Shown here piece after piece: positions 1-10,256 of a stretch of 64,000 nucleotides of DNA. Source of the DNA: Streptomyces sp. NRRL S-337 (GTDB lineage: Bacteria; Actinomycetota; Actinomycetes; Streptomycetales; Streptomycetaceae). The stretch covers positions 18,828 to 82,827 of the forward strand of contig NZ_JOIX01000028.1 of NCBI RefSeq assembly GCF_000720175.1, read 5' to 3'. Under the pieces are notes generated by a model. It was not told the origin of the DNA. It was given only the letters and a program-made list of their open reading frames with translations, and searched no databases. Made by a program: the position numbers and the translations under genes. Each line of letters opens with the position of its first letter. Positions within the stretch are counted from its first letter, which is position 1.

Positions 1-3000
1 TGTGCACGTGGTCCTCCTCCGCCCCGGACCGGCGGGTACCGGTGCGCTGTGGGTCTGAGGGTGCGGTGGTCCGGCGGGATACCGGGCTGGTCGCCGCGCT
101 GCCGGCCAGGACCGGGGCCCGGCGCTCGGCCGTGCTCCGCAGCAGCTCTTCCGCCTGGTCCACCGTCATCGGGCGGGCGAACAGATAGCCCTGCCCGTAC
201 CGGCACCCCATGGTCAGGAGCCGGTCCCGTTGCACGTCCTCTTCGATGCCTTCGGCGATGACCTGCAGACCGAGCGTGTCGGCGATGCGCACAATACCCT
301 CGACCAGGGCGACTTGTTGGGTATCGACGCCTATGTCGTCGATGAACGATTTGTCGACCTTCAGCAGGTCGATGGGGAATTCCCGGAGATAGCTGAGCGA
401 CGAGAAGCCGGTGCCGAAGTCGTCGATCGCCATGCGCACGCCGAGATCCTTGAGCGCCCCCATCACGGCGCGGATCTGCTCGTCGGAGTGCATCAGGACG
501 GTCTCGGTCAGCTCCAGTACGAGGGAGCCGTGGGCCACTCCGGTGGCGTCGAGGACGGCACGGACCTCGTCGAGGAAGCCGGGGTCGCGGAACTGCCGGG
601 CGGAGACGTTCACGTTGATGTGCAGCGGGTCCGGCCGGGGCAGCTCGCGCTGCCAGCGGGCGAGGTTGGCGGTGGCCTGCTGGAGCACCCAGGCGCCGAG
701 CGGCATGATGTGCCCGGTCTCCTCGGCGAGCGCGATGAACTGATGGGGCGTCACCGAGCCGCGCCGGGCGTGCGGCCAGCGGGCCAGCGCCTCGAAGCCG
801 GCGAGCGCGCCGGTCGCGATCTCCACGATGGGCTGGTAGCGGACGTCGAACGCCTCCGCGTCCAGCGCGCCCTCCAGCCGGGACCGGAGTTCGTGCCGTT
901 CGAGCATGCCGGTGTGCAGCCCCGCCTGGTAGCGGCGCCACTGCCGCTTGCCGGCCGTTTTCGCCGCGTACAGGGCCAGGTCGGCGTGGCCGAGCAACTC
1001 CTCGGCGTCGGCGCTGTCCAGGGCGGTGGCGATGCCCACGCTGGCGGAGGTGCTGACCATCTGCGCGGAGAGCCGGAAGGGCTGGTTGAGGTTCCGTACG
1101 ACCTGTTCACCGAGCGCTTCGGCGTCGGCGGGCTCGCGCACGCCTTCCATGAGCACGCCGAACTCGTCGCCGCCCAGGCGCGCCGCGGTGTCGCTGGCCC
1201 GCATCGTTCCGGTCAGCCGTCGTGCCACCGCGATCAGCAGTGCGTCGCCGACGGAGTGGCCGCTGGTGTCGTTGACGACCTTGAAGTCGTCGAGGTCGAT
1301 GAAGAGGACGCAGGGGACGGTGCCGTCGCGGCGGCCGCGCAGCAGGGCGCGCTCGATCCGCTCCAGGAGGAGCAGCCGGTTGGGCAGGCCGGTGAGCGCG
1401 TCGTGGAAGGCGCGGTGGGTGAGTTCGCGTTCGAGTTTGCGCTGCTCGGTCACGTCCCGCAGGGTCAGGACCAGGCCGTGGACGGTCTGGTCGTGCCGCA
1501 GGTTGCTGCACCGGGCCTCGACGTCGATGCGGGCGCCGTCACTGTGCAGGACCTGCCAGTCGTCGCGGCTGTCCTGGCAGTCGCCGTCGCGCATCCGGGC
1601 CAGGGCGCGCAGGGCGCGTTCGCCGTCCTGTTCGGCCATGAGGTCGGCGAGGCGCACTCCGTTGAGCGGGGTGCGGCCGAACATGCCCTCCGCGGAGGGG
1701 CTGGCGTAGCGGATGGTGTTGTCGTCGTCGAGGATGAGGATGACGTCCGAGGTGTTGTGCACCAGGGTGCGGAAGTACGCCTCGCTGTTGCGCCGGTTGA
1801 TCTCCTGGCCGAGCGCCACGCGCTCCATCGCCAGGGCCGCCTGCGCGGCGAGGGTCTCGAAGGAGCCCCACCGTTCGGCCAGGCTCTTCTCGGTGCCGGC
1901 GACGATCAGGGCACCGATCAGGGAGTCCCCGGCGGGGCCGTTGCTGACGGCCAGTGGGCAGAGCAGCGCGCTGGGCAAGGGGGCGAGTTCCGCGGCGGCC
2001 TCCGGGCCGAGGTCGGCGACGCGCACGATCTGGGTCTCGCGGGCGAGGAGCCGGGGGCGCCAGGAGTCGGCCGACTCGTCCTGCCAGTCGACGGTCCAGG
2101 TGTGCGGCTGTGCGGCGGAGGGCACGGTGTGCAGCCGGGTCTCGCCGGGGGTGAGGGTCAGCAGGGCGACCTCGTAGCCCACCCCGGGGCCGAAGAGCGG
2201 TCCGGCCGCCCGGCGGATCGAGTGGGCGATCTCCTCGACGCCGGACGTGGACACCAGCGTGGCGGCCGCCACCCGCAGGCCGCGTTCCCGGGTCACGGCC
2301 CTCAGGTGCACCACGACCAGCCCCGACAGCCGGGCGAACACGAGCAGGAAGAGCACGGCCGAGAACACCGCGATCACGGGCACGTCCTGCAGGTCGCCAC
2401 GGACGGCCTCCTGGATGAGCAGCACGGGCGCGATGAGCGAGGCCAGCGCGAGCACGGCGAGCCGCCGGGGGTGGATACCCGCCTGGCGTACGGGGGTGCG
2501 CTCGGTCAGTTCCACCATCGACGGGTGCAGTGCGGCCAGACCCCAGGCGGTGAAGAAGACCACCCAGCCCAGGTCTATCGGCGTGCCGACCTGCCAGACC
2601 CCTTTGAGCTGGAGGAGCCCGTACAGGACGTCGGAGAAGAGGATGCCGAAGGTGCCGAGGGTGAGGAACTGGACGGCCCGGGTCCGGGCGGAGCCGGGTG
2701 TCAGCAGCCGGGCGAGCATCGCCAGCATCAGCACGTCACCCAGCGGATAGGCGATCGAGATGGTCCGCTGGACCCACGTCATGTCGGGGGCCGTGGTGTA
2801 CGGGTTGATCAGGTAGTCCCAGGAGAGCAGGGCCAGGCCGGACGTGAGGATCATCGCGTCCAGCAGGCTCGCCACGTCGCGGCCGGTCCGGCGGTAGCGG
2901 ATGAAGCCCAGCAGCCCGGCGGCGAACAGGGGGTAGGTCGCCAGGTAGAAGACGTCGGCGAGGGAGGGGAACGGGTTGTCCTGGTGCAGGAAGGTGTTGA

Positions 3001-3235
3001 GCACGTTGTACGTGGTGTCGCCGGCGCCGAAGGCGAGGTTCGCGGCGGCGAGCACCAGCCAGGGCCAGGCGTGGGCCGGCCGGTGCATGCGGATCCCGGC
3101 GATGATGGCCCACACGCTGCCGAGGACGATGGCGGCCCAGGTGACGGTGTGTGCGGAGGGCACCGTCAGGTAGATCACGGTGGGCGGGATCACGAGGATG
3201 ACGTACGCGGCCATCAGGCGGTGTATGCGGCTCAA
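1..3235 (-). CDS. Membrane GGDEF/EAL cyclic-di-GMP turnover protein (3' end outside window)
   Basis: Predicted bifunctional diguanylate cyclase/phosphodiesterase in the inner membrane. The frame is open from a TTG at 3235, nine bases after GGGAGGAGG, to the left edge, so the C-terminus and stop are missing (about 1078 codons seen). About 300 hydrophobic N-terminal residues (several membrane helices) are followed by a GAF-like stretch (~335-470), a PAS-like domain (~485-600), GGDEF with an intact GGDEF motif (~688) preceded five residues earlier by an RASD inhibitory site, and EAL with FEALARW (~814) and DDFGTG (~936). Both catalytic signatures are therefore intact. The architecture is like Streptomyces Rmd/Cdg proteins; I cannot assign which one. 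It stands alone on its strand, with a less GC-rich region (3236-3393) upstream. Confidence 0.9.
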   Translation of the reverse strand, partial: MSRIHRLMAAYVILVIPPTVIYLTVPSAHTVTWAAIVLGSVWAIIAGIRMHRPAHAWPWLVLAAANLAFGAGDTTYNVLNTFLHQDNPFPSLADVFYLATYPLFAAGLLGFIRYRRTGRDVASLLDAMILTSGLALLSWDYLINPYTTAPDMTWVQRTISIAYPLGDVLMLAMLARLLTPGSARTRAVQFLTLGTFGILFSDVLYGLLQLKGVWQVGTPIDLGWVVFFTAWGLAALHPSMVELTERTPVRQAGIHPRRLAVLALASLIAPVLLIQEAVRGDLQDVPVIAVFSAVLFLLVFARLSGLVVVHLRAVTRERGLRVAAATLVSTSGVEEIAHSIRRAAGPLFGPGVGYEVALLTLTPGETRLHTVPSAAQPHTWTVDWQDESADSWRPRLLARETQIVRVADLGPEAAAELAPLPSALLCPLAVSNGPAGDSLIGALIVAGTEKSLAERWGSFETLAAQAALAMERVALGQEINRRNSEAYFRTLVHNTSDVILILDDDNTIRYASPSAEGMFGRTPLNGVRLADLMAEQDGERALRALARMRDGDCQDSRDDWQVLHSDGARIDVEARCSNLRHDQTVHGLVLTLRDVTEQRKLERELTHRAFHDALTGLPNRLLLLERIERALLRGRRDGTVPCVLFIDLDDFKVVNDTSGHSVGDALLIAVARRLTGTMRASDTAARLGGDEFGVLMEGVREPADAEALGEQVVRNLNQPFRLSAQMVSTSASVGIATALDSADAEELLGHADLALYAAKTAGKRQWRRYQAGLHTGMLERHELRSRLEGALDAEAFDVRYQPIVEIATGALAGFEALARWPHARRGSVTPHQFIALAEETGHIMPLGAWVLQQATANLARWQRELPRPDPLHINVNVSARQFRDPGFLDEVRAVLDATGVAHGSLVLELTETVLMHSDEQIRAVMGALKDLGVRMAIDDFGTGFSSLSYLREFPIDLLKVDKSFIDDIGVDTQQVALVEGIVRIADTLGLQVIAEGIEEDVQRDRLLTMGCRYGQGYLFARPMTVDQAEELLRSTAERRAPVLAGSAATSPVSRRTTAPSDPQRTGTRRSGAEEDHVH

Positions 3236-3393
3236 AGCGAACCGCCTCCTCCCGTGACCGGACGGACGCCAACCGTCCTGCGCGGTCAACCTGAACGCTT
3301 TTTGATACTATGTCCGCTTTTCCGTATATGCATGACGGCATGGGTCATTGGCATATGCCACAGGCATGGACAGGGAGGTGCCGGGTGGTCACG

Positions 3394-4917
3394 TCACCCG
3401 GCGCGCAGCTCCTTCTTGAGGATCTTGCCGGTGGGGCCCTTGGGCAGCGCGTCGACGAGCCGGATCTCGCGGGGGTACTTGTACGCGGCAAGCTGTTGCC
3501 GGCAGTGGGCGGTGAGTTCCTCGGGAGTGGTGTGCGTACCGCGGCGCAGCGCGACGACGGCGACGACCTCCTCGCCGAGCCGGTCGTCGGGGCGGCCGAT
3601 GACCGCGGCCTCGGCCACGGACGGGTGGGCGTACAGGGCCTCCTCGACCTCGCGCGGGTAGACGTTGTAGCCGCCGCGGATGATCAGGTCCTTCTTGCGG
3701 TCGACGACGAAGAAGTAGCCGTCGTCGTCCTGGTAGCCGAGGTCCCCGGTGTGCAGCCAGCCGTCGCGCAGCGCCTCGGCGGTCTCCTCGGGACGCCGGA
3801 AGTAGCCCTTCATGACGTTGTGGCCGCGGATCAGGATCTCGCCCACGTGCTCGGGACCGGGCGGCAGCGCGACGCCGGTGTCGTCGGCGATCCGCACCTC
3901 CACGCCCCAGATCGGCTTGCCGATGGAGAGCACCTTGCGCTGCTCGACACTGATGTTGAAGGTGGCGGTGCTGGCCGTCTCGGACAGGCCGTAGCCCTCC
4001 AGGACGGCCACGCCGGGGAACTTCTCCTCGAAGGCCCGGATGGTCTCCCCCGGCATCGGCGCGCCGCCGCAGGCCCCGACGCGCAGTGCGGTCAGGTCCC
4101 GGTGGGAGGTGTCGGCCTGGAGGAGGGCGGTGTACATGGTGGGGACACCGGCGAAGATGGTGCAGCGGTGCCGTTCGAGCGCGTCGAGGACCGCACCGGT
4201 CTCGAACCGCGGGACCAGGGCGAGCGTCCCGCCGTACCGGACGGCCAGGTTGAGGACGCCGGAGAGCCCGAAGACGTGGAAGAGCGGCAGCACCGCGAGG
4301 GCGATGTCGTCGGGGCGGCAGCCGAACAGCTCGCCGGTGACGGTGCAGTTCATGTAGAGCTGGAAGTGGGTGAGCTCGGCGCCCTTGGGGCGGCCGGTGG
4401 TGCCGCTGGTGTAGAGCAGGACGGCGGTGTCGTCGGCGTCGGCCGGCTCGATCTCGCCGGTGTCGTCGGCGGTGGTGAGCTCGTCGTAGGGCCGGGTGCC
4501 GGCGATCCGCCGCGCGCTGCCGGGCACCGGGACGACGTACACCGGTACGCCGCCGCCGAGTTCGGCGCCCTTGACCGCCTCGTCGGCGAACTCCTCGTGG
4601 GTGAGGAGCAGCCGGGCCCCGGAGTCGGTGAGGTGGTAGGCGATCTCGGGGGCCCTGAGCAGCGGGTTGAGCGGGACCATGACCAGGCCGGCCTTGAGGA
4701 TGCCGAAGTAGGCGAACAGGAACTCCGGCACGTTGGGCAGGTGGACGGCGACCACGTCACCACGTTGCAGGCCCAGCGCGCGCAGGGTCGCGGCGACCCG
4801 GCCGGAGGTCTCGTCGGCCCCGGCATAGCTGACGGTCCGCGTGCCGTGGTGGCACAGGGGTTTGTCCGGGTGGTTCCGGCGGGATTCACGAAGAGCGATG
4901 GCGAGGTTGAAGCTCAT
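3394..4917 (-). CDS. Long-chain acyl-CoA synthetase / AMP-dependent ligase
   Basis: Activates a carboxylic acid, probably a fatty acid, to its acyl-CoA through an acyl-AMP intermediate. The 507-residue length is normal for class I adenylate-forming enzymes. The P-loop YTSGTTGRPKG lies at ~169-179, a GYGLSE motif near 300, and the C-terminal hinge with the conserved lysine (PKGPTGKILKK) at the end. The start is the ATG at 4917, just after AGGAG; a longer in-frame version from 4950 has no ribosome site. It is a single gene, with the sulfatase gene upstream on the same strand separated by about 140 nt. The exact chain length of the substrate cannot be read from the sequence. Confidence 0.93.
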   Translation of the reverse strand: MSFNLAIALRESRRNHPDKPLCHHGTRTVSYAGADETSGRVAATLRALGLQRGDVVAVHLPNVPEFLFAYFGILKAGLVMVPLNPLLRAPEIAYHLTDSGARLLLTHEEFADEAVKGAELGGGVPVYVVPVPGSARRIAGTRPYDELTTADDTGEIEPADADDTAVLLYTSGTTGRPKGAELTHFQLYMNCTVTGELFGCRPDDIALAVLPLFHVFGLSGVLNLAVRYGGTLALVPRFETGAVLDALERHRCTIFAGVPTMYTALLQADTSHRDLTALRVGACGGAPMPGETIRAFEEKFPGVAVLEGYGLSETASTATFNISVEQRKVLSIGKPIWGVEVRIADDTGVALPPGPEHVGEILIRGHNVMKGYFRRPEETAEALRDGWLHTGDLGYQDDDGYFFVVDRKKDLIIRGGYNVYPREVEEALYAHPSVAEAAVIGRPDDRLGEEVVAVVALRRGTHTTPEELTAHCRQQLAAYKYPREIRLVDALPKGPTGKILKKELRAG

Positions 4918-5060
4918 TCGGGCTCCTGGCGGGGTGCGGCCCGACTCCACGTGGTGTGCGTCGGTGCGTGCCGAGCATAGGCAGCGGCTGAGCGATGCTC
5001 AACAGGGCGAATGGGTATGATTTCGCCGGGGGTTGACCGTCGATCCGGGGCGGGCAGGGG

Positions 5061-6743
5061 TCACTTCCGCGCCTGGTGTGCGGAGCCGGACCGGGGCCCG
5101 TAGGCGGTCAGGAAGCGGTCGCGGAAGGTGTCCATCCGCCAGACCGGCGTCCTGGCTCCGGGCCGGAGGCCGGGCTGCCAGCCCCAGCCGGAGATCCGGC
5201 GCAGCACGGCCGGGTCGTGGGCGACGATCGCCACCGGTACGTCCCGGCCGGCGTGCTGGCCGGTGACGGTGGGGACCGGCTGGTGGTCGCCGAGGAAGAC
5301 CAGCACGGTGTTCTTCCGGCCGTACTTCTCGACGTACGAGAGCAGGCTGTGCAGCGAGTACTGGATGGCCCGGCCGTACTCGGTGCGGACCCGGGCGGCG
5401 TCCTGCCACACGTCCTTGGGGTCCTTGCCGGCCGCCTTGACGGCCCGGTAGACCGAGCCGTCGCCGACCCGGCCCCAGCCGAGCATCTTCGGCAGCGGCG
5501 CCCACGGGTTGTGGCTGGAGGTCAGGATGATCTCCGACATCAGCGGCTTGCCGCCCCGCTTGCCGTGCTGCAGCCGCTCGAACGCGGACAGGCTGTACTG
5601 GTCCGGCATCCGCGACCAGCTGAAGTTCGGGCCCTGGTAGCCGAGGGTGCGGGAGTCGTAGACGGTGTCGAGACCGTAGAAGCGGGCCTCCGGCCAGGAC
5701 CGGCTGACGCCCGGCATGATGCCGACCGTGCGCCAGGCGCCGGTCCGCCGGAAGGCGCGGGTCAGGCTGAGCCGGTCGCTGGAGGTGACGGTGCGGTAGC
5801 GCTGCTGGTTGTTGATCCACAGGCCGGACAGGAAGGTGGAGTGCGCCAGCCAGCTGCCGCCGCCCGCCGTCGAGGAGGTGAGCCAGCCGCTCCGGGCGGT
5901 GAAGCCGGCCCGCCGCAACTGCTCGGTCCCGTCCGCGAGCACCGTGTCGACGCCGGGGCCTATCACCGGGTCGTCGATCGCGGTGCGGCCGTAGCTCTCG
6001 ATGAAGGTGAAGATGACGTCCTTGCCGCGCAGTCCGTTCAGCAGCCGGTCGGGCGGCGTGCTCCCGAAGGGGTCGGTGGCCGCTTCCGCGGCGAAGACCC
6101 GCTCGTCGGCCAGGCTCGTCCGCACCTGCCGGGCGCGGTCGTCGAGGTGTTCGGCGGTGGTGCGGGAGGCGAGCGGCGCCCCGGCGAGCTGGAGGCCGAG
6201 CGCGGCGCTGACGAGCCAGGCGGTCCCGAGGACGAGGGTGCCGCGGGTCGCCAGGGAGCTGTGCCGGGCCAGGACATGACTCAGCCGGAGCACGGCCAGC
6301 GCCATGAGCACGGGCAGGGCGAGCGCGACGAGCACGGCCCCGACGACGGCGGCGATCGCCCCCGTCCGGCCCGCCGAGTCGTCGAGGAACGACGCGGCGT
6401 CGCCGAACAGCCCCCAGTCCAGCACCGGGTCGAACGGCCTGACCAGCACCGCGCGGAAGCCCATGTCGAGGAGGTCGAGCAGGGTCATCAGGCCCAGGAC
6501 CACGCCGGCGAGCACCGCGACGACCCGTCGCGGCCTCGGCGGCAGCAGGAGCAGCAGCGCCGCCCCGGCGATCCCCTCCACCGGTATCCGGACGAACGCG
6601 CCGGGCGTCAGGCGGATCAGGTCGTCCGGCAGGACCAGCGCGCCGAACACGAGCACGGCGGCGAGGACGGAGGTGACGGCCCGCCTCCGGCGCCGGTTCG
6701 TCCCCCTGGCCAGGAGCTGACGCAGCTGCGTGATGAGCGGCAC
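5061..6743 (-). CDS. Membrane sulfatase/phosphoglycerol-transferase-like protein
   Basis: Alkaline-phosphatase-superfamily membrane protein resembling LTA-synthase-type phosphoglycerol transferases. The N-terminal ~200 residues carry about five hydrophobic segments; the extracellular C-terminal half holds FIESYGR near its start and a GDHQP metal-site motif near residue 500. I chose the GTG at 6743 because GGAAGG lies eight bases before it; an in-frame GTG at 6845 would add 34 low-complexity residues without a good ribosome site. Streptomyces homologues are usually annotated only as sulfatases. Substrate unknown; a role in envelope polymer modification is inference from the family. Confidence 0.8.
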   Translation of the reverse strand: MPLITQLRQLLARGTNRRRRRAVTSVLAAVLVFGALVLPDDLIRLTPGAFVRIPVEGIAGAALLLLLPPRPRRVVAVLAGVVLGLMTLLDLLDMGFRAVLVRPFDPVLDWGLFGDAASFLDDSAGRTGAIAAVVGAVLVALALPVLMALAVLRLSHVLARHSSLATRGTLVLGTAWLVSAALGLQLAGAPLASRTTAEHLDDRARQVRTSLADERVFAAEAATDPFGSTPPDRLLNGLRGKDVIFTFIESYGRTAIDDPVIGPGVDTVLADGTEQLRRAGFTARSGWLTSSTAGGGSWLAHSTFLSGLWINNQQRYRTVTSSDRLSLTRAFRRTGAWRTVGIMPGVSRSWPEARFYGLDTVYDSRTLGYQGPNFSWSRMPDQYSLSAFERLQHGKRGGKPLMSEIILTSSHNPWAPLPKMLGWGRVGDGSVYRAVKAAGKDPKDVWQDAARVRTEYGRAIQYSLHSLLSYVEKYGRKNTVLVFLGDHQPVPTVTGQHAGRDVPVAIVAHDPAVLRRISGWGWQPGLRPGARTPVWRMDTFRDRFLTAYGPRSGSAHQARK

Positions 6744-7025
6744 CCGAGGGTCCTTCCGTACGAGGCGGACTGATGTGGCGACGGACCCGGCAGGCGGCCG
6801 GTCGTCGTTGTCCGTCTGTACGGCCCGGCGGCGCGGTCCGTTCACCCGTCCGTACAGGTGATTCCTGGAGAAGTGTGGGCGGCCGGGGGTGGTGCACGGG
6901 CAGGGAGAGTAGACACCCCGCGCCGCCTCGCCCGGCCTTCGGCCCCGCCCGTGGCGCCAGTAGCCCTTGAGGCGTGCGCATCACCGAGACCCGCTGCTGG
7001 CCCGCTCCCCAGCGAGAGGTTTGTG

Positions 7026-8105
7026 TTGAAGCATCCGCGCGTACCCACGCCTCGTTCCGTCCTGGCCGGCGTCGGTGTGGTGACCCTGGCCATCGCTCCC
7101 CTGCTCGCCCTGCAGAGCGCCCACGCGCACACCGCCCGGGCCCCCGGCCCCCCGTCGGCCATCGCCGCCGCCGAACGGGCGGTGGCCATCGGCTCCTCGC
7201 TCGGTGCGGCCGGGGCGGGTTCGTACTACGACCCCGACAACCACAAGCTGGTGGTGAACGTGACCACCGAGGAGGCGGCCGGCAAGGCCCGGGCGGCCGG
7301 AGCCGAGGCGAGGATCGTCAAGCACTCGCTGGCGTCGCTGGACGCGGCCCGGGCGACCCTCAAGGAGCACGCCTCGATCCCCGGGACCTCCTGGGGCATG
7401 GACCCGAAGATCAACAAGGTGGTCATCACCGCCGACCGCACCGTCCGGGGGGAAGATCTGGAGCGGCTCAAGGCGGTCGCCGGCTCGCTGGGTGACCGGG
7501 CGGTGATCCAGCTGTCGCCGGACACCATCGAGCCGCTGATCGCCGGCGGGGACGCCATCTGGGGCACCGAGGCGCGCTGTTCGCTCGGCTTCAACGTCGC
7601 CAAGGGCGGGCAGCCGTACTTCCTGACGGCCGGCCACTGCACGCACGCGGTGCCGAGCTGGTCCGCCACCCAGCAAGGCCCCCCGATCGCGATGTCGGAG
7701 GCGGGGAGCTTCCCCGGTGACGATTTCGGGATCGTGCGGTACACCGCCGCGGACATGGCGCACCCGAGCGAGGTGAACCTCTACAGCGGCGGGGCGCAGC
7801 ACATCGCCCGGGCCGCCGACCCGATCGTGGGCCAGAAGGTGCGGCGCAGCGGCAGCACGACCCATGTGCACGACGGGGAGGTCACCGCGGTCAATGTGAC
7901 GGCCAACTACCAGGAGGGGACCGTCGAGGGACTGATCCAGACCTCGGTCTGTGCGGAGTCCGGCGACAGCGGCGGTCCGCTCTTCGAGGGGGACACCGCG
8001 CTCGGCCTGACCTCCGGCGGCCGCGGCAGCTGCGCCTCGGGCGGCATGAGCCTCTACCAGCCGGTGACCGAGGCCCTCGCGAAGACGGGGTCACGGATCG
8101 GCTGA
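7026..8105 (+). CDS. Secreted S1 (streptogrisin-like) serine protease precursor
   Basis: Exported chymotrypsin-fold protease made as a pre-pro-enzyme. A basic N-terminus and hydrophobic segment (residues ~3-33) form a signal peptide; an alpha-lytic-type prodomain follows (~45-170); the mature domain probably begins near Ile172 (IAGGDAIWG). Catalytic residues by motif: His204 in TAGHC, Asp233 in DDFGIV, Ser315 in GDSGGP. Two Cys pairs (C185/C205 and C309/C-terminal Cys) fit the family. Start: TTG at 7026 gives the family-like MKH N-terminus six bases after GAGAGG; GTG at 7023 is the alternative. A perfect hairpin follows the stop, so it is probably monocistronic. Confidence 0.92.
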   Translation: MKHPRVPTPRSVLAGVGVVTLAIAPLLALQSAHAHTARAPGPPSAIAAAERAVAIGSSLGAAGAGSYYDPDNHKLVVNVTTEEAAGKARAAGAEARIVKHSLASLDAARATLKEHASIPGTSWGMDPKINKVVITADRTVRGEDLERLKAVAGSLGDRAVIQLSPDTIEPLIAGGDAIWGTEARCSLGFNVAKGGQPYFLTAGHCTHAVPSWSATQQGPPIAMSEAGSFPGDDFGIVRYTAADMAHPSEVNLYSGGAQHIARAADPIVGQKVRRSGSTTHVHDGEVTAVNVTANYQEGTVEGLIQTSVCAESGDSGGPLFEGDTALGLTSGGRGSCASGGMSLYQPVTEALAKTGSRIG

Positions 8106-8114
8106 CGCGGCTCG

Positions 8115-8142
8115 GTCCCGGCGGCCGGGGGGCCGCCGGGAC
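8115..8142 (+). terminator. Hairpin terminator after the S1 protease
   Basis: A perfect 12-bp inverted repeat (GTCCCGGCGGCC / GGCCGCCGGGAC) with a GGGG loop lies 10 nt after the protease stop and between two convergent genes. There is no T-run, which is usual for Streptomyces terminators. It could serve both strands. Confidence 0.75.
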
Positions 8143-8173
8143 GGGGAGCCGGGCCGGATCTCCCGGTGCCGGC

Positions 8174-10255
8174 TCAGATCCTCGCCGGCGGGCGGTTGCG
8201 GTGCCGGTGGGCGGCGGTGGCCTCCGCGAAGGCTCGGGCGAAGGCGTCACCGTTCGCGGCGGCGGTCACCACGCCCTGGTCGCTCACCGGTTCCGCGCCC
8301 CCGGAGGCGGTGCGCACCTGGCCGGGCAACAGTTTCTTCAGCACCTCGATCCCGGAGCCCAGGGCGCCGATGGCCTTGCCGTGCCGGTAGGCGTCGAGCA
8401 CGAAGCGGCGGGCGGCGCCGTCGGCCGCGGTGTCGCCGGCCCCGAGGCCGCCGTCGGGCAGCACCACCGCGTCGTAGAGCACGGAGGCCACGGTCGGCAG
8501 CGCCCGGTCCGCCGACAGGCTGCCGGAGGCGCCGGAGACCTCACCGTCCTGGGGCGCCAGGGCCTCGACGAAGGCGCCCTGCTCCCCCAACGCCTGCTTC
8601 AGTCCGCCGACTTGCTGCGCGTCCACGCCGTCCATGACCAGGACCGCGATCTGGCGGCTGCGGATGGAGCCGTCGCCCTTGAGGTTCTCGAAGCTCAGCG
8701 CGGGGGACGGGGTGGGCCGCGGGGTGTCGGTGGCCTCCGGGGCGGGAATGCCGAGGCCCTCGGCGACCTTGGAGGCCAGGGTGTGGTCGATGTGCGCCAG
8801 CTCGCCGACGGTGCGTTCGCGGACCTCCTTGGCGTTGACCTTGCCCAGTTCGAAGCGGAACGCGTCGATGATGTGCTGCTGTTCCCAGTCGGCCATGCTG
8901 TGCCAGAACAGCGCCGCCTGGGTGTAGTGGTCGGTGAAGCTGGGGCTCCGCTGACGGATCTTCCGCCCGTCGACCCGCTCCGTCAGGTGCCGGAAGGCGG
9001 ATTCGTCGGCGCCGGCGAGGGCCGGGCAGCCGCCGCCGAGGGAGTTCGGCGAGTAGCTGGTGCCCTGGTGGATCCGGCTCTGGTGGTAGCCGTCGCGCTG
9101 GTTGTTGCGGACCGGCGCGAGCGGCCGGTTGACCGGCAGCTGGGGGAAGTTGGGCCCGCCCAGCCGGATGAGCTGGGTGTCCAGGTACGAGAAGTTCCGG
9201 GCCTGCAGCAGGGGGTCGTTGGTGAAGTCGATGCCGGGCACGACGTTCGCGGTGTGGAAGGCGACCTGCTCGGTCTCCGCGAAGAAGTTGTCCGGGTTGC
9301 GGTTGAGCACCATCCGGCCGATGGGCCGCACCGGCACCAGCTCTTCGGGGATGATTTTGGTGGCGTCGAGGAGGTCGAAGTCGAAGGAGTGCTCGTCCTC
9401 CTCCGGTACGAGCTGGACGCCGAGTTCGTATTCCGGATATTCCCCGGCCTCGATCATGTCCCAGAGGTCGCGGCGGTTGAAGTCCGGGTCGCGGCCCATC
9501 GTTTCCTGCGCCTCGTCCCAGACCAGCGAGTGCACCCCGAGCTTGGGCTTCCAGTGGAATTTCACGAACGTGCCCTTGCCCTGCGCGTTCACGAAGCGGA
9601 AGGTGTGCACGCCGAAGCCCTGCATCATCCGGTAACTGCGCGGAATGGCCCGGTCCGACATCAGCCACATCATCATGTGGAGGGTTTCGGGCTGGAGCGA
9701 GACGAAATCCCACAGGGTGTCGTGCGCGGACGCCCCGGTGGGGATCTCGTTGTGCGGCTCCATCTTCACCGCGTGCACGAAGTCCGGGAACTTGATGCCG
9801 TCCTGGATAAAGAAGACCGGCATGTTGTTGCCGACCAGGTCGTAATTGCCTTCCGAGGTGTAGAACTTCGTGGCGAATCCACGGACGTCCCGCACGGTGT
9901 CCGCCGAACCGCGCGGGCCCTGGACCGTGGAGAACCGCACGAACACCGGCGTCTGCACGCCCGGATCCTGGAGGAAGGCGGCCCGGGTGAACTCCGCGCA
10001 GGACTCGTAGGGCTGGAAGTAGCCGTAGGCGCCGGCGCCCCGGGCGTGCACCACCCGCTCCGGGATCCGCTCGTGGTCGAAGCGGGTGAGCTTCTCCCGG
10101 AAGTGGAAGTCCTCCATCAGCGTCGGGCCGCGTTCACCCGCCTGCAGCGAATCGTCGGTGTGGTCGACGGTCACGCCCTGGTCGGTGGTGAGCGGACCGG
10201 CGGCAGGATCGTCCGCGAAATGCGCGCGGCGCTGCTCCTGTTTCTGGTCCGCCAC
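8174..10255 (-). CDS. katE: Large-subunit catalase (HPII/KatE type)
   Basis: Decomposes hydrogen peroxide; haem-containing cytoplasmic monofunctional catalase. The 693-residue length fits the large-subunit clade: catalase core (~20-500), linker, and a C-terminal flavodoxin/PfpI-like domain (~545-690). Visible active-site residues are His70 ([11 protein letters not shown]), Asn143 (VGNNMPVFF) and the proximal haem ligand Tyr357 (RNFSYLDTQ). It begins with GTG one base after the stop of the upstream PfpI gene, indicating translational coupling. Probably stress- or sporulation-regulated by analogy with KatE; no operator was identified. Confidence 0.95.
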   Translation of the reverse strand: MADQKQEQRRAHFADDPAAGPLTTDQGVTVDHTDDSLQAGERGPTLMEDFHFREKLTRFDHERIPERVVHARGAGAYGYFQPYESCAEFTRAAFLQDPGVQTPVFVRFSTVQGPRGSADTVRDVRGFATKFYTSEGNYDLVGNNMPVFFIQDGIKFPDFVHAVKMEPHNEIPTGASAHDTLWDFVSLQPETLHMMMWLMSDRAIPRSYRMMQGFGVHTFRFVNAQGKGTFVKFHWKPKLGVHSLVWDEAQETMGRDPDFNRRDLWDMIEAGEYPEYELGVQLVPEEDEHSFDFDLLDATKIIPEELVPVRPIGRMVLNRNPDNFFAETEQVAFHTANVVPGIDFTNDPLLQARNFSYLDTQLIRLGGPNFPQLPVNRPLAPVRNNQRDGYHQSRIHQGTSYSPNSLGGGCPALAGADESAFRHLTERVDGRKIRQRSPSFTDHYTQAALFWHSMADWEQQHIIDAFRFELGKVNAKEVRERTVGELAHIDHTLASKVAEGLGIPAPEATDTPRPTPSPALSFENLKGDGSIRSRQIAVLVMDGVDAQQVGGLKQALGEQGAFVEALAPQDGEVSGASGSLSADRALPTVASVLYDAVVLPDGGLGAGDTAADGAARRFVLDAYRHGKAIGALGSGIEVLKKLLPGQVRTASGGAEPVSDQGVVTAAANGDAFARAFAEATAAHRHRNRPPARI

Positions 10256-10256
10256 C

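Noticed and set aside
230..3661. A 1143-codon plus-strand open frame
   Set aside because: Antisense to the GGDEF/EAL gene, whose motifs are complete on the minus strand; no ribosome site.
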